Assembly: GCF_014649695.1 (NCBI RefSeq)
Contig: NZ_BMTN01000003.1
Span: 1 to 64,000 of the forward strand
Direction: 5' to 3'
Source of the DNA: Streptomyces kurssanovii
GTDB taxonomy: Bacteria; Actinomycetota; Actinomycetes; Streptomycetales; Streptomycetaceae
DNA length: 64,000 nt
Positions 7,730 to 19,837 of the stretch are shown one piece after another. Made by a program: the position numbers and the translations under genes. Under the pieces are notes generated by a model. That model searched no databases. It was given only the letters and a program-made list of their open reading frames with translations, and was not told where the DNA came from. Each line of letters opens with the position of its first letter. Position 1 is the stretch's first letter.

Positions 7730-9727
7730 ATGTCCAATGGCAGCGTTGCTCCGAAGCCCGGCGAGCCGGGGGTCCGTACGGGGCGGGCTGCCGGACCGGG
7801 GTGGGGGCCCTCGCGATTCGGCCGTCTGCTCCATGGCGGACGGCTGCTCCAGGAAAGCGCCCCCGGCGGGCCGGTGCCCCGGCTCGTCATGCGCTGGGTG
7901 CGCCGTCCGTTGCTCCCCGCTGTGAGGCTGTGGCGACGGAACATCCAGCTCCGGGTGGTCGTGAGCACGCTCCTGATGTCACTGGGCGTGGTGGTGCTGC
8001 TCGGCTTCGTCGTCATCGGGCAGGTGCGCAACGGTCTGCTCGACGCCAAGGGCAAGGCGGCACAGAGCCAGGCGGCCGGCGGCTTCGCCGTCGCCAGGGA
8101 GAAGGCGAACGCGCCGATCGGCCCCGGCGGCGGGCAGGGCGACAACGCGGCGGACGGAAACGCCCGTACGTGGCGTTCCGATCTGGTGGTGCAGCTCTCC
8201 AGCGGTGGCCAGGGCGCCTTCAACGTGGTCGCGCTGAGCGCCGACGCACAGGGCGCGGGCACCAGCCGTGCGCCACGCACCTCAGGTGGCGTGGATCCGG
8301 CGAGCATCCCGCAGGACCTGCGGGACGCCGTGCGGCAGGGCGGGGGGACGTTCGAGACGTACCTCAGCATCCGGTACACCGACAACGTGGTCGACCCCGA
8401 GCCCGGGCTCGTCGTGGGCACGCAGCTGAACGACATCGAGGGCAATCCCTACGAGCTGTACTACCTGTTCCCCCTCGCGCAGGAGGAGCAGTCGCTGAAC
8501 CTCGTCAGAGGCACCCTCGCCACGGCGGGACTCTTCGTCGTGGTGCTGCTCGGCGCGATCGCCTGGCTCGTGGTGCGCCAGATCGTCACCCCCGTACGGA
8601 TGGCGGCCGGGATCGCGGAGCGTCTCGCGGCGGGCCGGCTCCAGGAGCGGATGAAGGTCACCGGCGAGGACGACATCGCGAGGCTCGGCGAGGCGTTCAA
8701 CAAGATGGCGCAGAACCTCCAGCTGAAGATCCAGCAGCTCGAGGAGCTCTCCAGGATGCAGCGCCGCTTCGTCTCGGACGTTTCGCACGAGCTGCGTACC
8801 CCGCTGACGACGGTGCGGATGGCCGCCGACGTCATCCACGAGGCGCGCAGCGACTTCGACCCGGTGACGGCACGCTCCGCCGAACTCCTCGGCGACCAGC
8901 TCGACCGCTTCGAGTCGCTGCTCTCCGACCTGCTGGAGATCAGCCGGTTCGACGCGGGTGCCGCCGCGCTCGAGGCGGAGCCGATAGACCTGCGCGAGGT
9001 CGTACGGCGTGTCATCGGCGGCGCCGAGCCGCTGGCGGAACGCAAGGGCAGCCGTATACGGGTCGTCGGTGACGAGCAGCCCGTCGTCGCCGAGGCGGAC
9101 GCCCGGCGGGTCGAGCGAGTGCTGCGCAATCTCGTGGTCAACGCCGTCGAGCACGGTGACGGCAAGGACGTCGTGGTCCGCATGGCGGTGGCCGGCGGTG
9201 CCGTCGCGGTCGCGGTGCGGGACTACGGCGTGGGTCTCAAGCCCGGTGAGGCGACCCGCGTGTTCAACAGGTTCTGGCGTGCAGATCCGGCGCGTGCACG
9301 GACCACGGGCGGCACCGGCCTCGGCCTGTCGATCGCCGTCGAGGACGCCAGGCTGCACGGTGGCTGGCTACAGGCGTGGGGCGAGCCGGGCGGCGGCTCG
9401 CAGTTCCGCCTGACCCTGCCGCGCACGGCGGACGAGCCGCTGCGTGGCTCACCGATACCGCTGGAGCCGGAGGACTCGCGGCAGAACCGGGAGCGTGCCG
9501 CCTCGTCGGGGAAATCTGAGGGGAACGGGCACCGGATGACGTCCGTGCCCGCTCAGACGGCGTCGGACCTGTCGCCGCTGCCGCCGCGTACCGCGCCTCC
9601 CGAGGTCGACCCGACGGCGCTGCCGGGCAACGGCTCACGAGTGGTGGCTCGGCAGGCAGGAGAGCGGGGCGACCTCCCCGTGGCAAGGGCTTCATCGGAG
9701 TGGGAGGACACGACTCGTGGGCGCTGA
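7730..9727 (+). CDS. mtrB: sensor histidine kinase MtrB
   Basis: A 665-residue membrane sensor kinase that phosphorylates MtrA. After a Gly/Pro-rich N-terminal tail come TM1 (about 76-98), an extracytoplasmic sensor region (99-262), TM2 (263-282), a HAMP linker (283-335), the dimerisation/phosphoacceptor helix with His353 in FVSDVSHELRTPL, and the ATPase domain with N box NLVVNAVEHG, G1 DYGVGL and G2 GGTGLGLS. A Ser/Pro-rich tail of about 80 residues follows the ATPase domain. The ATG lies 1 base past the mtrA stop, and the 3' end overlaps lpqB by 11 bases: mtrA, mtrB and lpqB form one coupled operon. Confidence 0.96.
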   Translation: MSNGSVAPKPGEPGVRTGRAAGPGWGPSRFGRLLHGGRLLQESAPGGPVPRLVMRWVRRPLLPAVRLWRRNIQLRVVVSTLLMSLGVVVLLGFVVIGQVRNGLLDAKGKAAQSQAAGGFAVAREKANAPIGPGGGQGDNAADGNARTWRSDLVVQLSSGGQGAFNVVALSADAQGAGTSRAPRTSGGVDPASIPQDLRDAVRQGGGTFETYLSIRYTDNVVDPEPGLVVGTQLNDIEGNPYELYYLFPLAQEEQSLNLVRGTLATAGLFVVVLLGAIAWLVVRQIVTPVRMAAGIAERLAAGRLQERMKVTGEDDIARLGEAFNKMAQNLQLKIQQLEELSRMQRRFVSDVSHELRTPLTTVRMAADVIHEARSDFDPVTARSAELLGDQLDRFESLLSDLLEISRFDAGAAALEAEPIDLREVVRRVIGGAEPLAERKGSRIRVVGDEQPVVAEADARRVERVLRNLVVNAVEHGDGKDVVVRMAVAGGAVAVAVRDYGVGLKPGEATRVFNRFWRADPARARTTGGTGLGLSIAVEDARLHGGWLQAWGEPGGGSQFRLTLPRTADEPLRGSPIPLEPEDSRQNRERAASSGKSEGNGHRMTSVPAQTASDLSPLPPRTAPPEVDPTALPGNGSRVVARQAGERGDLPVARASSEWEDTTRGR

Positions 9728-11573
9728 CCCTCGTCGTCACGGGCAGGCGGGCGTGCGGCGCGTATCGGCGCTGCTCGGCTGCAGCGGAGTGCTGCTGGCC
9801 GGGTGCGCCTCGATGCCGGACACCGGCGACGTCCACGCCGTCAAGGCGTCGCAGCGGGCCGACTCGCAGGTGCGGGTGTACGCGGTGCCGCCGAGGAAGG
9901 ACGCGACCCCGGACGAGATCGTCACGGGCTTCCTGGAGGCGATGACCAGTGACGACACCAACTTCGACACGGCACGCTCGTACCTGACTCCGGAGGCGTC
10001 GGAGAAGTGGCAGCCGGAGGCGAGCACCACGGTGCTGGCGTCGGCTCCCGACCCTGGTGTGCCGGTCCCGGGCCGCCGGGACAACCCCGGGATGAGTTAC
10101 CCGCTGCTCGGACGGCACATCGCCACCGTCGACGCGCAGCACGCCTATCAGCCCGTCACGCCGAGCGAGTACCGCCGGACCATCCACCTGTCGCAGAAGG
10201 CGGGCCCGGACGGGAAGCAGTGGCGCATCGACAGCCTGCCCGCCGGGCTGCTGCTGGGCGCGTCCGACTTCGAGCGCAACTACCGCTCCGTCAACAAGTA
10301 CTACTTCGCCTCCGGACGCGACGTCGTGGTCGCGAACCCGGTCTACATCAGGCAGCGGCAGGACCCGGTGACCCGGATGGACCCGGTGACCCAGGCGGTC
10401 AAGGCACTGCTGGAAGGGCCCACGAACTGGCTGAAGCCGGTCGTCGAGTCGCGGTTCCCGACCGGTACGGCGTTGAAGCTCAAGGACGGCGCCACGTCGC
10501 TGTCGTTCGACGACCGCAACGGCTTGAAGGTGCCTCTGGACGACAAGGCGTCCAACGTGGGGCGCACGCAGTGCATGAAGATGGCGGCGCAGATCATGTT
10601 CACCATCAAGGACCTGTCGTCGGCGAGGCTCGAGCAGGTCGAGCTGCTGCGCTCGAACGGATCGCAGCTGTGTGTGATGAGTGCCGGCCAGGCCGAGGGC
10701 TACGCACCGGACCACTCCTCCGGCCGCCCGGACAACCAGTACTTCGTCGACAGCAAGCGCCGCCTGGCCCTGCTGGCGGCGGGAGCCACGGACGCCGGCG
10801 AACCGCAGAACGTGGCGGGCCCCTTCGGCGACGGCCGCCTCGCGGTGGACACGGTCGGTGTGGCGAGGGACGAGCACAAGGCCGCCGCCGTCGCCGGCGA
10901 TTTCAGCCGGCTGTACGTGGCGTCGATCGTCTCCGACAGCAAGCTGGGCGACCCGGTGATCACCAGTTCCGGCAAGGGTCCCGGCAACCGTCTGACCGCG
11001 CCCAGCTGGGACGGGCGCGGGGATCTGTGGGTGGCCGACCGGGACCCGAACGCGCCGGCACTCAAGCGCCTGCCGAACGGCGCGGACGCCCCGGAGGAGG
11101 TCAAGATCGTTCCAGGGCTGGACGGGGCGCGTATCCAGGCGGTGAAGGTGTCCGCGGACGGTGCGCGGATCGCGCTGCTGCTGACCAAGGACGGCAGTAC
11201 GACCCTGAAGATCGGGCGCGTGGAACGGCACGGCGACAGTGACGATCCCGTGGTGACCGTCACCGAACTGCGCCCCGCCGCACCGCAGATGGAGGCCGTC
11301 ACGGCCGTGTCGTGGGCGGGACCGAGCAGGCTTGTCGTGGTCGGCAAGGAGGCCGGCGGCGTTCAGCAGGTGCGGTACATCCAGACGGACGGCTCGACCG
11401 TTCCCAAGGGGATCCTGCCCGGACTCAACCAGGTGAAGTCGGTCGCCGCGTCGGACGACGAGAGTCAGCCGCTCGTGGCCTACTCGCAGGAGGACGGCAT
11501 CGTGCGTCTGCCCGCCGGCGCCAACTGGCAGACGCTGGTCAAGGAGGGCACCGCGCCGGTCTACCCGGGCTAG
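9717..11573 (+). CDS. lpqB: lipoprotein LpqB
   Basis: A 618-residue lipoprotein of the outer face of the membrane that works with MtrB. The signal peptide ends in the lipobox LLAGC, with the lipidated Cys30. A GerMN domain (about 195-310, including DPVTQAVKALLEGPTNW) is followed by a beta-propeller-like C-terminal region (about 320-615). The GTG start at 9717 is supported by GGGAGGA 8 bases before and overlaps the mtrB end. In mycobacteria LpqB binds the MtrB sensor domain and modulates MtrA phosphorylation; the conserved order mtrA-mtrB-lpqB supports the same role here. Confidence 0.95.
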   Translation: MGADPRRHGQAGVRRVSALLGCSGVLLAGCASMPDTGDVHAVKASQRADSQVRVYAVPPRKDATPDEIVTGFLEAMTSDDTNFDTARSYLTPEASEKWQPEASTTVLASAPDPGVPVPGRRDNPGMSYPLLGRHIATVDAQHAYQPVTPSEYRRTIHLSQKAGPDGKQWRIDSLPAGLLLGASDFERNYRSVNKYYFASGRDVVVANPVYIRQRQDPVTRMDPVTQAVKALLEGPTNWLKPVVESRFPTGTALKLKDGATSLSFDDRNGLKVPLDDKASNVGRTQCMKMAAQIMFTIKDLSSARLEQVELLRSNGSQLCVMSAGQAEGYAPDHSSGRPDNQYFVDSKRRLALLAAGATDAGEPQNVAGPFGDGRLAVDTVGVARDEHKAAAVAGDFSRLYVASIVSDSKLGDPVITSSGKGPGNRLTAPSWDGRGDLWVADRDPNAPALKRLPNGADAPEEVKIVPGLDGARIQAVKVSADGARIALLLTKDGSTTLKIGRVERHGDSDDPVVTVTELRPAAPQMEAVTAVSWAGPSRLVVVGKEAGGVQQVRYIQTDGSTVPKGILPGLNQVKSVAASDDESQPLVAYSQEDGIVRLPAGANWQTLVKEGTAPVYPG

Positions 11574-11653
11574 GGGCTCTCGTCGGACCAGGCGCCGGCC
11601 GTGTTGTCCACAGGACCGCCCGGCCGATCTGCCGCCCTGCCACAGTGGTCCTC

Positions 11654-12379
11654 ATGCGGGCGTGGTGGCGCGAAATCTCCGGTCTGGTGATCCCTGCGGT
11701 CTGCGGCGGCTGCGGCACGCCCCGTACGCAGCTGTGCGGGATGTGCGGGCAGGCGCTGCACGGTCAGGCGGCACGCAGGGCCAGGCCCGTGCCGGAGCCG
11801 GCGGGGCTCCCCGTGGTGCACGCCGCCGCGGCCTATACCGACTCGGTCCGCGCCGTGATCCTGGCGCACAAGGAGCGGGGCGCGCTCGGGCTGGCCGTGC
11901 CGCTCGGGGCGGCACTGGCGGGATCCGTGCGGGCGGCCATGGGGTACGTGGACGGGCAGGGCGGCCCTGTGCTGCTGGTGCCTGTGCCGTCCGCGCCGGG
12001 AGCCGTGCGGGCACGGGGTCATGACGCCGCGCGGCGGATCGCCCTCGCGGCGGCGGCCGAGCTGCGGCGCACGGGCCCGGCCGCGCGGGTGCTCCCGGTG
12101 CTACGGCAGCGGCGCCGGATGGCGGACCAGGCGGGCCTCACGGCCCGCGAGAGGCTCGCGAACGTGGCGGGGGCCCTGGAGGTGCGGGCCGGTGGTGCGC
12201 GGCTGCTGGCGGGCGGCAGGGCGGTGATCGTGGACGATCTCATGACGACCGGCGCGACGCTCGTCGAGGCGGCGCGGGCACTGAGTGCCGCAAGGGGAAC
12301 GGACCCGCGCGCCGCGGTGTCGGCCCAGGCGGCGGTCGTCGCCGTTCCACCGCTGTCCTTCGAAATAAACCGGAACTGA
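11654..12379 (+). CDS. ComF-family phosphoribosyltransferase-like protein
   Basis: A 241-residue protein of the ComF family. The N terminus has four cysteines in two pairs (Cys17, Cys20, Cys28, Cys31; CGGC and CGMC), a probable zinc ribbon. The C-terminal phosphoribosyltransferase fold carries the PRPP-binding loop VIVDDLMTTGAT (about 193-204). In Bacillus and Haemophilus ComF takes part in DNA uptake; in Streptomyces its role is unproven and no other competence gene is nearby. The start was placed at ATG 11654, 80 bases past lpqB; an in-frame reading further left runs through lpqB in another frame. Confidence 0.88.
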   Translation: MRAWWREISGLVIPAVCGGCGTPRTQLCGMCGQALHGQAARRARPVPEPAGLPVVHAAAAYTDSVRAVILAHKERGALGLAVPLGAALAGSVRAAMGYVDGQGGPVLLVPVPSAPGAVRARGHDAARRIALAAAAELRRTGPAARVLPVLRQRRRMADQAGLTARERLANVAGALEVRAGGARLLAGGRAVIVDDLMTTGATLVEAARALSAARGTDPRAAVSAQAAVVAVPPLSFEINRN

Positions 12380-12711
12380 ATGCGAACCCGCATCGTTGCA
12401 GCTAGTGACAGGGTAAAAACGCCTGATCGGAGGTACCTCCGAGTAGCGGGTGCCGAGACCCGTCCCAGAGAGCTATGTTCGGTGTGAGGAATGGCGACAA
12501 GCACACCTCACCGAATGGCTGCCGGTTTCCCGGTCGGGAAAGCGCGGCGGCGGCACTTCGAAAATTGGGGTGGGTGGAGATCTTGCCGACTGGGGAGGAG
12601 GAGGTGAAAGTCGCCAAGTCCGAGGCTCCGGAGATCACCGGAGCCTGGTGCAAGAGGGAGATGCTCCGCAGCCGGTGAGCGGGCGGAGCGAATCCGGGAA
12701 CGGAGTTCTGC
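12380..12711 (+). other. long structured leader of hpf
   Basis: The 332 bases between comF and hpf hold no convincing gene but an unusual number of symmetric elements: a 14-base palindrome CGGAGGTACCTCCG (12429-12442), a GTGAGG/CCTCAC pair (12484-12489, 12506-12511), TTTCCCG-GT-CGGGAAA (12526-12541) and a 9-base-pair hairpin AGGCTCCGG / CCGGAGCCT with a 6-base loop (12623-12646). A 67-codon open frame (12475-12678) spans them, but its third-position GC is lower than in neighbouring genes, so I treat the region as promoter plus 5' leader. Confidence 0.5.
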
Positions 12712-13404
12712 GTGGACATCGTCGTCAAGGGCCGCAAGACCGAGGTGCCCGAGCGGTTCCGCAAGCACGTGGCCGAGAAGCTGAAGCTGGAGAAGATCCA
12801 GAAGCTCGACGGCAAGGTGATCAGCCTCGACGTCGAGGTGTCCAAGGAGCACAACCCGCGGCAGGCCGACCGTTCCGACCGCGTGGAGATCACACTCCGC
12901 TCGCGGGGCCCGGTGATCAGGGCCGAGGCCGCGGCTGCCGATCCGTACGCAGCGCTGGACCTCGCGACCGGCAAGCTGGAGGCACGCCTTCGCAAGCAGC
13001 ACGAGAAGCGTCACAACCGGCGTGGCGCCGGCCGCCTGTCGGCGGCCGAGGTGGTCGATGTCGTCCCCGGCGTCGCAGAGTTGAGCGCCACCAACGGCCG
13101 GCCGCTCGCCCAAGAGGCGACCGAGTCCGTTCCCACCACCAAGATCGGCTCGATCGAGGTGCAGGGCGAAGGACCGCTGGTGGTCCGCGAGAAGCTGCAC
13201 ACAGCAGCACCGATGACGCTCGACCAGGCGCTCTACGAAATGGAGCTGGTCGGGCACGACTTCTATCTCTTCGTCGACTCCGAGACGAAGCAGCCCAGTG
13301 TCGTCTACCGACGACACGCCTACGACTACGGCGTCATTCACCTGGAGACGGACCCCTTGGCCGGGTCCGAGGCGGGCGGCGCCGGAGGCGCGCTCGGCGG
13401 CTGA
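12712..13404 (+). CDS. hpf: ribosome hibernation-promoting factor, long form
   Basis: A 230-residue long HPF. The N-terminal domain (about 1-105; starts MDIVVKGRKTEVPERFRKHV) binds the 30S decoding region. A linker (105-170) leads to the C-terminal dimerisation domain (about 172-228) with MTLDQALYEMELVGHDFYLF and a conserved YRRHAYDYGVI. Long HPF alone dimerises 70S ribosomes into inactive 100S particles in stationary phase or stress. The GTG start has GGAG 7 bases before it. The leader of more than 300 bases with several hairpins suggests regulated expression. A terminator follows at 13441. Confidence 0.96.
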   Translation: MDIVVKGRKTEVPERFRKHVAEKLKLEKIQKLDGKVISLDVEVSKEHNPRQADRSDRVEITLRSRGPVIRAEAAAADPYAALDLATGKLEARLRKQHEKRHNRRGAGRLSAAEVVDVVPGVAELSATNGRPLAQEATESVPTTKIGSIEVQGEGPLVVREKLHTAAPMTLDQALYEMELVGHDFYLFVDSETKQPSVVYRRHAYDYGVIHLETDPLAGSEAGGAGGALGG

Positions 13405-13440
13405 CGCCGAAATCCCGTAGCCCTGTCGACGAAGAATCCC

Positions 13441-13478
13441 GGTGCCCCTGGAGCGCCTCGTGCGCCCCCAGGGGCACC
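13441..13478 (+). terminator. terminator after hpf
   Basis: An 11-base-pair perfect stem GGTGCCCCTGG / CCAGGGGCACC with a 16-base loop, 36 bases past the hpf stop. There is no T run, which is common for Streptomyces terminators. Confidence 0.65.
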
Positions 13479-13611
13479 CTCGTGCCGCAACAGGATCACC
13501 GCACTGTCGCCCGGGCATGAAAGCATGACGTCGTAAGCCAACCGGTGCGCCTCGCACTGACGTTGGCGGACCACACATGATCTTCGGGCCACGGCCTCAG
13601 GGGGAGGAACG

Positions 13612-14373
13612 ATGGCGGACACTTTCGGTCCGGTGCACGGCAGCACGGGCCACCCCGGTGAAGCGCACTCGGACGGTGAACGGCACGGCGAGGAGCAGGG
13701 CGGCGGGGGCAAGGAGCCCATCCGGGTCCTGGTCGTCGACGACCATGCCCTGTTCCGGCGGGGACTGGAGATCGTCCTCGCGCACGAGGAGGGCATCGAG
13801 GTCGTCGGCGAGGCGGGCGACGGGGCGGAGGCCGTGGACAAGGCTGCCGACCTGCTGCCCGACATCGTGCTGATGGATGTGCGGATGCCGAAGCGAGGCG
13901 GCATCGAGGCATGCACCTCCATCAAGGAGGTGGCCCCCAGCGCGAAGATCATCATGTTGACGATCAGCGACGAGGAGGCCGACCTCTACGACGCGATCAA
14001 GGCCGGAGCGACCGGCTATCTCCTCAAGGAGATCTCCACGGACGAGGTCGCGACCGCCATCCGCGCGGTGGCGGACGGGCAGTCGCAGATCAGCCCCTCC
14101 ATGGCGTCGAAGCTGCTCACCGAGTTCAAGTCGATGATCCAGCGCACCGACGAGCGCAGGCTCGTGCCCGCTCCCCGGCTCACCGACCGGGAGCTCGAGG
14201 TGCTCAAGCTCGTGGCGACGGGCATGAACAACCGGGACATCGCCAAGGAGTTGTTCATCTCGGAGAACACCGTCAAGAACCATGTGCGCAACATCCTGGA
14301 GAAGCTTCAGCTGCACTCCAGGATGGAGGCCGTGGTCTACGCGATGCGGGAGAAGATCCTCGAGATCCGGTAG
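13612..14373 (+). CDS. orphan NarL/LuxR-type response regulator
   Basis: A 253-residue response regulator. A Gly/His-rich tail of about 35 residues precedes the receiver domain (about 37-155; acidic pair Asp43-Asp44, phosphorylation site Asp89 in IVLMDVRMPKRGG, Lys near 141 in GYLLKEIS). The LuxR/NarL helix-turn-helix occupies about 185-250 (LTDRELEVLKLVATGMNNRDIAKEL in parts, then SENTVKNHVRNIL). No histidine kinase gene is beside it, so it is an orphan. GGGGGAGGAACG gives a strong ribosome site before ATG 13612. The gene is conserved between hpf and secA in Streptomyces (from memory); target genes are unknown. Confidence 0.93.
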   Translation: MADTFGPVHGSTGHPGEAHSDGERHGEEQGGGGKEPIRVLVVDDHALFRRGLEIVLAHEEGIEVVGEAGDGAEAVDKAADLLPDIVLMDVRMPKRGGIEACTSIKEVAPSAKIIMLTISDEEADLYDAIKAGATGYLLKEISTDEVATAIRAVADGQSQISPSMASKLLTEFKSMIQRTDERRLVPAPRLTDRELEVLKLVATGMNNRDIAKELFISENTVKNHVRNILEKLQLHSRMEAVVYAMREKILEIR

Positions 14374-14440
14374 CCGAGGCTCCGGGGATTCCGGTAGCCG
14401 AAGCTCCGGCCGGTACGGGCGGGCCGAGCGGTCCGCGATG

Positions 14441-15601
14441 TCAGTCCAGGGCCTTGACCAGGTCCGCCGTGAGCTCGTGGCGGTCGACCCGCTCGACGCG
14501 GACGGAGTCGCAGCCCACCCATTCCGCCGCCTCGCGCAGTGCCTGGGCCATCGGGGCCACGGCCTTGGGAGTGTCCAGTGAGACCTGGCGGGCCACCAGC
14601 GTCCTGCCCTCGCGTGCCGGATCGACGCGGCCCAGCAGTTTCCCGCCCGCGAGCAGCGGCATCGCGAAGTAGCCGTGCACCCGCTTCTGCTTGGGGACGT
14701 AGGCCTCCAGCCGGTGGGTGAAGCCGAAGACGCGCTCCGTCCGCGCGCGCTCCCAGATGAGCGAGTCGAACGGCGAGAGCAGCGTCGTGCGGTGCCGGCC
14801 ACGCGGCGGGGAGGCGAGCGCCGCCGGATCCGCCCAGGCGGGCTTGGCCCAGCCCTGGACGCGGACCGGCACCAGCCCCGAGTCCGCGACCACGGCGTCG
14901 AACTGCTCACCCTTGAGGCGGTGGTAGTCCGCGATGTCCGCGCGGGTACCGACGCCCAGCGACTCGCCCGCCAGCCGCACGAGACGGCGCAGGCACTCGG
15001 TGTCGTCCAGGTCGTCGTGCAGCAGGGCGTCGGGGATCGCCCGCTCCGCGAGGTCGTACACCCGCTTCCAGCTGCGCCGCTCGGTGCACACGACCTCGCC
15101 GTACATCAGAGCCCGTTCGACGGCGACCTTGGAGGCGGACCAGTCCCACCACTCGCCGCCGTTGTTCGCGCCGCCCAGGCCGGTCGCGGTCAGCGGGCCC
15201 TCCGTACGCAGTTGCTTGATCACGGCGTCGTACGCGCCGTCCGGGAGGTCGTGGTACCACTGCGGGCGGGCGCGGTAGGCGCGCCGCCTGAAGGCGAAGT
15301 GGGGCCATTCCTCGACGGGCAGGATGCACGCCGCGTGCGACCAGTACTCGAAGCTGTGGCCGCCCGTCCAGTAGGCGTCCTCGACCGCCTTGCGGCCGAC
15401 GGCGCCGAGCCTCGCGTACGGGATCAGCTCGTGCGAGCGGGCCAGCACCGAGATCGTGTCCAGTTGCACGGCACCAAGGTGACGAAGAACGCCCCGCACC
15501 CCGCCCCGCCTGTCGGGAGCGCCCAGGAACCCCTGGGCGCGCAGGGCGATGCGGCGGGCCTCGTCGGCGGAGAGTTCGAGGGTGGGCGGCGGCGTCGTCA
15601 T
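14441..15601 (-). CDS. winged-helix DNA-binding protein, YcaQ-like
   Basis: A 386-residue protein of the winged-helix DUF1006/YcaQ family. The first half carries LSADEARRIALRAQGF and a conserved VRGVLRHLGAVQLDTISVLARSHEL-type block (about 30-62), and further on FEYWSHAACILP (about 84-95) and the C-terminal block LLSPFDSLIWERARTERVFGF in parts. E. coli YcaQ is a DNA glycosylase that unhooks interstrand crosslinks, and related Streptomyces proteins protect against DNA-alkylating natural products. Whether this copy is a glycosylase is an inference from family membership. The ATG at 15601 matches the usual N terminus; longer in-frame starts run into the GNAT gene region. Confidence 0.85.
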   Translation of the reverse strand: MTTPPPTLELSADEARRIALRAQGFLGAPDRRGGVRGVLRHLGAVQLDTISVLARSHELIPYARLGAVGRKAVEDAYWTGGHSFEYWSHAACILPVEEWPHFAFRRRAYRARPQWYHDLPDGAYDAVIKQLRTEGPLTATGLGGANNGGEWWDWSASKVAVERALMYGEVVCTERRSWKRVYDLAERAIPDALLHDDLDDTECLRRLVRLAGESLGVGTRADIADYHRLKGEQFDAVVADSGLVPVRVQGWAKPAWADPAALASPPRGRHRTTLLSPFDSLIWERARTERVFGFTHRLEAYVPKQKRVHGYFAMPLLAGGKLLGRVDPAREGRTLVARQVSLDTPKAVAPMAQALREAAEWVGCDSVRVERVDRHELTADLVKALD

Positions 15602-15732
15602 GTCCTGCACGATAGAGGGCGCCACTGACAGTGCGGCCCCCTCGCGACAAGGGGTGCCCGCGACGGAATCATGGCGCTCCCCACCGTCAACGGGTGCCCC
15701 CGTGAGGGCCCACCGGGCACGGGAAGCCGGAC

Positions 15733-16308
15733 TCAGCGTCGGGCCGGCAGATAGGCGTGGTTGCTCGCCAGCCCGACGTCGGACGGAAGCAGTCCACCGA
15801 CCCACACGTCCCGCAAGGTGTCCTTGTTGAGCAGCGCCGCGCGCAGCTCCCCCTCCATGCGGAAGCCGGCCTTCTGCGCGACCGCGCGGGAGGCGACGTT
15901 GCCGACCTCGGCACGCCATTCCAGGCGGGTGGCGCCCAGCCTCATGAAGGCCCAGTGGGAGACGGCGGTGACGCTCTCCACCATCACGCCCCGGCCCCGG
16001 TGCTCCTTGCCCGTCCAGAAGCCGATCTCCCACGTCCCGGAGAAGGTGCGCATGGTCACGGCGACGGAGCCCATCAGCGGGCCGCCCTCACGCGGCAGCA
16101 CGGCGAAGGTGCACATGGTGCTGTTGCGCCAGCCGTCCGGGACCGTGTGTTCGGTGAACTCGGCGGCGTGCTGCCACTCGTAGGGCGAGGGAACCGTCGT
16201 CCACCGCTGGATGTCGGGATCCTGGCAGGCCTGGTGGACGGACTTCGTGTCCTCGGGGGTGAAGGTCCGCAGCAGCAGGCGTTCAGTGGTGAGGGTGATC
16301 GGCTCCAT
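15733..16308 (-). CDS. GNAT-family N-acetyltransferase (RimJ/RimL-like)
   Basis: A 191-residue acetyltransferase of the GNAT fold. It starts [16 protein letters not shown], typical of RimJ/RimL-like enzymes that acetylate protein N termini or small amines. The acetyl-CoA binding motif appears as HRGRGVMVE (about 121-129), and the downstream [16 protein letters not shown] block is the conserved motif B region. It is a single gene divergent from secA; the 239-base gap to secA holds the secA promoter. Substrate unknown. Confidence 0.88.
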   Translation of the reverse strand: MEPITLTTERLLLRTFTPEDTKSVHQACQDPDIQRWTTVPSPYEWQHAAEFTEHTVPDGWRNSTMCTFAVLPREGGPLMGSVAVTMRTFSGTWEIGFWTGKEHRGRGVMVESVTAVSHWAFMRLGATRLEWRAEVGNVASRAVAQKAGFRMEGELRAALLNKDTLRDVWVGGLLPSDVGLASNHAYLPARR

Positions 16309-16547
16309 GCCGGGATTCTTGCCAGCGCGGCGCGCCGATGCGAGCACTTTCTGTCCTCCACCGGCACCTTCGGTGCTTTCCAGGCGTTCACCTGATGGCG
16401 GACAGCAGGCCTCAGTGGCGATGGACCTCCCGACCCGGCCGGGTCCTCGCTTACGATGGCCGATGCGGTGGGGCCCACCTGCCGTGCCCGCGCCAGTGTC
16501 CACCCCAGACCCAGTGCCAGGCCCGACCGGCAAGGAGACCAACCTCA

Positions 16548-19367
<2,820 letters not shown>

Positions 19368-19391
19368 CCGGGTACGCAGTATCCGACGGCC

Positions 19392-19421
19392 GGGGCCGGA
19401 CACCGAGGGGTGTCCGGCCCC
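19392..19421 (+). terminator. secA terminator
   Basis: A perfect 13-base-pair stem GGGGCCGGACACC / GGTGTCCGGCCCC with a GAGG loop, 24 bases after the secA stop. Confidence 0.85.
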
Positions 19422-19422
19422 G

Positions 19423-19465
19423 CCGCGTTCCCCCGGCCGCGTTCCCCCCGGCCGCGTTCCCCCGG
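19423..19465 (+). repeat. three tandem 14-15 base repeats
   Basis: CCGCGTTCCCCCGG occurs three times head to tail, the middle copy with one extra C, immediately after the secA terminator. Non-coding; likely slippage product. Confidence 0.8.
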
Positions 19466-19805
19466 GCGGGCTTGGCCGCCCGGGCGACCGGGCTGCACGT
19501 CCGGGCCGGCCGCGGCCAAGCCCTGGCTCCGCGTCCGCGGCCGGCCTGCCCAGGTCCTGGCTTCTCGCGCGGGGCCTGACCGCCGGGTCCTGGCTCCCCA
19601 CCCCCGGACGGCCTTCCCGGCAGCACGGCGGCGCTCCGAGCGGCTAGGACGGGGCCCAAGCCCGCCCGGGCCCTTCGGAGCCTCCAGGCGGGCACTCAGG
19701 CATCCGTGCACCGAGGCTGCGCACGCCCGGCTTCGTCAGCAGCTGTCTGGGCGGTGCTGTCTGGACGGTGCTGTCCGGGGCCGCCTGAGTGGCGGCTCGG
19801 CCCGG

Positions 19806-19837
19806 CCCGGCGGCCCGGCGCCTGCCGGGCCGCCGGG
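19806..19837 (-). terminator. terminator of the Rv3235-family gene
   Basis: A perfect 14-base-pair stem CCCGGCGGCCCGGC / GCCGGGCCGCCGGG with a 4-base loop, 19 bases past the stop of the minus-strand gene. It could also act as backup for secA transcripts. Confidence 0.75.

Noticed and set aside
12395-12416. A SigB-type promoter (GTT...GGGTAA) before hpf.
   Set aside because: The spacing between elements is about 12 bases, too short for the 14-16 consensus.
12475-12678. A 67-codon ORF before hpf as a protein gene.
   Set aside because: Third-position GC is clearly lower than in neighbours, there is no good ribosome site, and the region is full of inverted repeats; kept only as a possibility within the leader.
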